IMG/VR virus record: IMGVR_UViG_3300031951_000076
Span: 1-64,000 of that record
From: a virus
DNA length: 64,000 nucleotides
Reading direction: 5' to 3' (one strand)
Made by a program: the position numbers and the translations under genes. The notes below the pieces were generated by a model, which was not told where the DNA came from, made no database searches, and saw only the letters and a list, made by a program, of their open reading frames with translations. Position 1 is the stretch's first letter; each line of letters starts with the position of its first letter. This document shows, one piece after another, positions 63,121 to 64,000 of the stretch.

Positions 63121-64000
63121 TGTTTGGATCTTCAGTAGTAGTAGTTGTAGTAGAAGATGTAGTAGAAGATGTTGTAGAAGATGTTGTAGGGATTGTACCT
63201 GTACCACCACCATTGCTACAAGGATCTTCTGTAGTTGTAGTTGTAGTGGATGTTGTTGTAGTAGTAGACGTAGTTGTTGTAGGACAAGCACTTGCATCAC
63301 CACTTCCTGGAACAGTACAAGGTGGTTCATATATACATAAATCAAATGTACCAATTTGACCACTCGATGGTCCACCATACCCCCAAAATCTTACATAAAT
63401 TGTATCGCCAGATGTTAATCCTGTTAAATGTATAAACGGCATTGATGAACCTGATACATCGTCAACACAATAAGTTTGTGTAAGAGATTGACAATCTGAA
63501 CCTTCGTAAATTGCTAAAGCACCATCTGTAATTTGATTTGCTCTTGTACTTACAAGCACATTACCGCTGGCAGGAACTATAAATCTTAACCATAAATCAT
63601 GACCTAAATAATTTCCACAAGTTGGAATTGGTAAAGATGCACCTATACTAGGAGTTGTATATGTTGTATAAACACAATTACACTGAACTGGAACTAATGT
63701 TGAAACACAAGCATTTGTTCCTGGTTGAGCTGTTGTAGTAGTTGTAGTTGAAGTAGTACTTGTTGTTGATGATGTAGTACTAGTACTTGTTGATGTAGAT
63801 GTAGTTGTCGTTGAAGTAGATGTGCTAGTAGTTGATGTGGTAGTGGTTGTTGTGGATGTAGTTGTAGTGGTACATCTTAGATTTAGTTTATCTAATATAA
63901 TATCTACAACTTCTTGAACATTCATTCCTTTTTTTACACCAGCGCAATCGTAGTCACTTCCATTATAAACAATACACTCTGACTCAACAATAATATCACA
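60305..64000 (-). CDS. Giant mosaic fibre-like protein with Thr/Ser-Glu-Pro stalks (5' end outside window)
   Basis: The reading frame stays open from the TAA at 60305 to the right window edge, so ATG 63925 is an internal Met: the upstream 25 codons read CDIIVESECIVYNGSDYDCA then GVKKG, a typical fibre repeat. Domains in order: a PPC-like beta-sandwich (GHDLWLRFIVPASGNVLVST to GTFDLCIYEPPC, about 63300-63730), a second sandwich (about 62440-63040), an Ig/SprB-like domain (GGSGTGYAFG, GVAVGTYWIAFTDSLGNVRA), a Cys-rich domain (about 61345-61580) and a C-terminal sandwich (about 60470-60760). Between them are Thr/Ser stalks broken by EEP, and five copies of a module of the form CLIATEGxDPITAENDDxL. 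Likely a long virion fibre that recognises or mimics the Bacteroidota surface. Most domains are bounded by Cys. Confidence 0.75.
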   Translation of the reverse strand, partial: CDIIVESECIVYNGSDYDCAGVKKGMNVQEVVDIILDKLNLRCTTTTTSTTTTTTSTTSTSTSTTTTSTSTSTSTTSSTTSTTSTTTTTTAQPGTNACVSTLVPVQCNCVYTTYTTPSIGASLPIPTCGNYLGHDLWLRFIVPASGNVLVSTRANQITDGALAIYEGSDCQSLTQTYCVDDVSGSSMPFIHLTGLTSGDTIYVRFWGYGGPSSGQIGTFDLCIYEPPCTVPGSGDASACPTTTTSTTTTTSTTTTTTEDPCSNGGGTGTIPTTSSTTSSTTSSTTTTTTEDPNNICLLATEADEPITAENDDQLRTEECPVTTTTTTLCQIVWQNVGDNYTEGSINTAKQGIIGITMSTNGPAGPGDGFDPLNPTGVEPVQCTNGITCTSYGNVAPSGNSYYIKGNIAGIVTITFNFSSPIADPILGIWSLGSPVTQQLFKPNVPFIELPGCGFNAAGPCAVTPTDLTVGDSGVVFGSNSYTISGNEGYGIVQFPGTHTQIQIQATYSEYRTNFAFGLLCDSPGTTTTSTTTTTSSTSTTTTSTTTSTSTTTTTTEEPTTTTTSSTTTTTTTEEPTTSTTTTSTTSTTTTTTSTTLDPATFCLIATEGNDPITGENDDNLAIEQSPCPLDFDIVSVVCVNAATQSIEVTANNPTGGSGTGYAFGNFWFTSEAAALSNTSWTVGTSVVYSQGGVAVGTYWIAFTDSLGNVRAKSFVTTCTTTTSTTTTSTSTTTTTTTEEPTTTTTTTEEPTTTTTTTEEPTTTTTSTSTTTTSSTTTTTTLDPATLCFISTESDDPITAENDDNIVAESCCFCYSFTSGPTVGGNIDYIQCNGTPDTIGIIGTNITITACVLAGTPINITGDITTTPCEVGCLLSGFPNDCQSCAPTTTTTSSTTTSSTTTTTTEEPTTTTTSSSTTTTTTEEPTTSTTSTTTTTTEEPTTTTTSTSTTTTTTEEPTTTTTSTTSTTTTTTIDPATLCLLASEGDDSITAENDEDLVIEQSICPTTTTSTTTTTSTTTTTTEEPTTTSTTTTTTEEPTTTTTSTTSTTSTTTTTTEEPTTTTTTSTSTTTTTSTTTTTTLPSGSLFVTNNTSAGSSLDNITPSWYIITVGSLPVTNGQTAEGVHGGYVGALTINIGTAAPTSKLNIKINSVIVECIDVIGTGNYTTSSLTISSTDAVEIEYIDGTCTTPTTTSTTSTSTTTTTTADPSNFISTELNDELQAENNDLLITEQ
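60387..63870 (-). repeat. Thr/Ser/Glu-Pro coding stalk tracts in the giant fibre protein
   Basis: About ten tracts of Thr with Ser, many broken regularly by EEP, lie between domains (for example about 60760-60990, 61085-61345, 61660-61850, 62210-62430, 63130-63280, 63730-63870). On the + strand they appear as GTAGTTGTAGTAGTTG-like runs. Codons for Thr are mixed, so slippage is not recent, but the tracts are long enough to recombine with each other and with those of the 822-residue gene. Confidence 0.85.

Noticed and set aside
57694-63870. Possible CRISPR array or tandem satellite
   Set aside because: The repeated units vary in length and sequence at the DNA level and keep the reading frame as Thr/Ser codons; there are no constant repeats with unique equal spacers.
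1-64000. Stop codon reassignment, known in some crAss-like phages
   Set aside because: All large genes are open under the standard code and end at TAA, with one TAG (679-681) and one TGA (51475-51477) used at sensible, overlapping gene ends.
1-64000. Signs of temperate lifestyle (integrase, repressor, attachment site) or BACON-domain fibre
   Set aside because: No tyrosine or serine recombinase motifs, no divergent repressor region and no BACON-type sequence were seen in the window.

Overview
The window looks like part of the genome of a large AT-rich lytic podovirus of the crAss-like group (order Crassvirales) infecting a member of the Bacteroidota. The evidence is convergent rather than a single marker. 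There are two long convergent gene blocks with almost no intergenic space. One block runs from ring/neck-type proteins through a muzzle-like protein to a series of giant cargo proteins and a giant virion RNA polymerase with a DFDID catalytic motif. A family B DNA polymerase and a PD-(D/E)XK nuclease sit on the other strand. Two candidate promoters match the Bacteroidota -7 box (TAnnTTTG). Genes end mostly in TAA, with TAG and TGA each used at least once as stops, so the standard code applies. No tRNA, integrase, CRISPR array or recognisable lysis gene was seen. Both window edges cut through genes, so this is an internal segment; capsid, portal and terminase genes are presumably outside it.

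Left block (1-8082, + strand): replication and nucleotide/DNA-repair genes. In order these are a truncated gene, three overlapping small genes, a PD-(D/E)XK exonuclease-like protein, two unknown proteins, a terminator, PolB, a DUF932-like protein, a second terminator, and then a tight cluster of dNMP kinase, Cys-rich DUF483-like protein, spore-photoproduct-lyase-like radical SAM protein, DUF5522-like protein and a 50-residue protein. A bidirectional terminator at about 8083-8111 separates the two blocks.

Middle block (8110-54007, - strand, transcribed right to left): virion assembly and ejection genes. From upstream to downstream these are a calcineurin-like phosphoesterase, a 194-residue conserved protein, two ring/neck-type proteins, a small Zn-peptidase-like protein, a 1647-residue muzzle-like protein, three large proteins full of Gly-Gly boxes and two-Cys loops (1941, 1026 and 1125 aa), a 750-residue conserved cargo-type protein, and three giant proteins of 2442, 3889 and 1160 aa. 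The 3889-residue protein combines an ART-like domain, RNA polymerase core motifs, a SLOG-like domain, a phage FGSN-type domain, an SF1 helicase and a HExxH peptidase motif.

Right block (54124-64000, - strand): adsorption and surface decoration. Two mosaic fibre-like proteins consist of Cys-bounded globular domains joined by long Thr/Ser tracts. A short fibre-like jelly-roll-type protein lies between them. Three glycosyltransferase genes follow, one fused to an FkbM methyltransferase domain. The pairing of mucin-like linkers with phage-encoded glycosyltransferases is the most attractive candidate for an undescribed system: self-glycosylated virion fibres. The second is the recurring set of sequence elements (GG boxes, Cys loops, HExxH motifs) shared among otherwise different cargo proteins.
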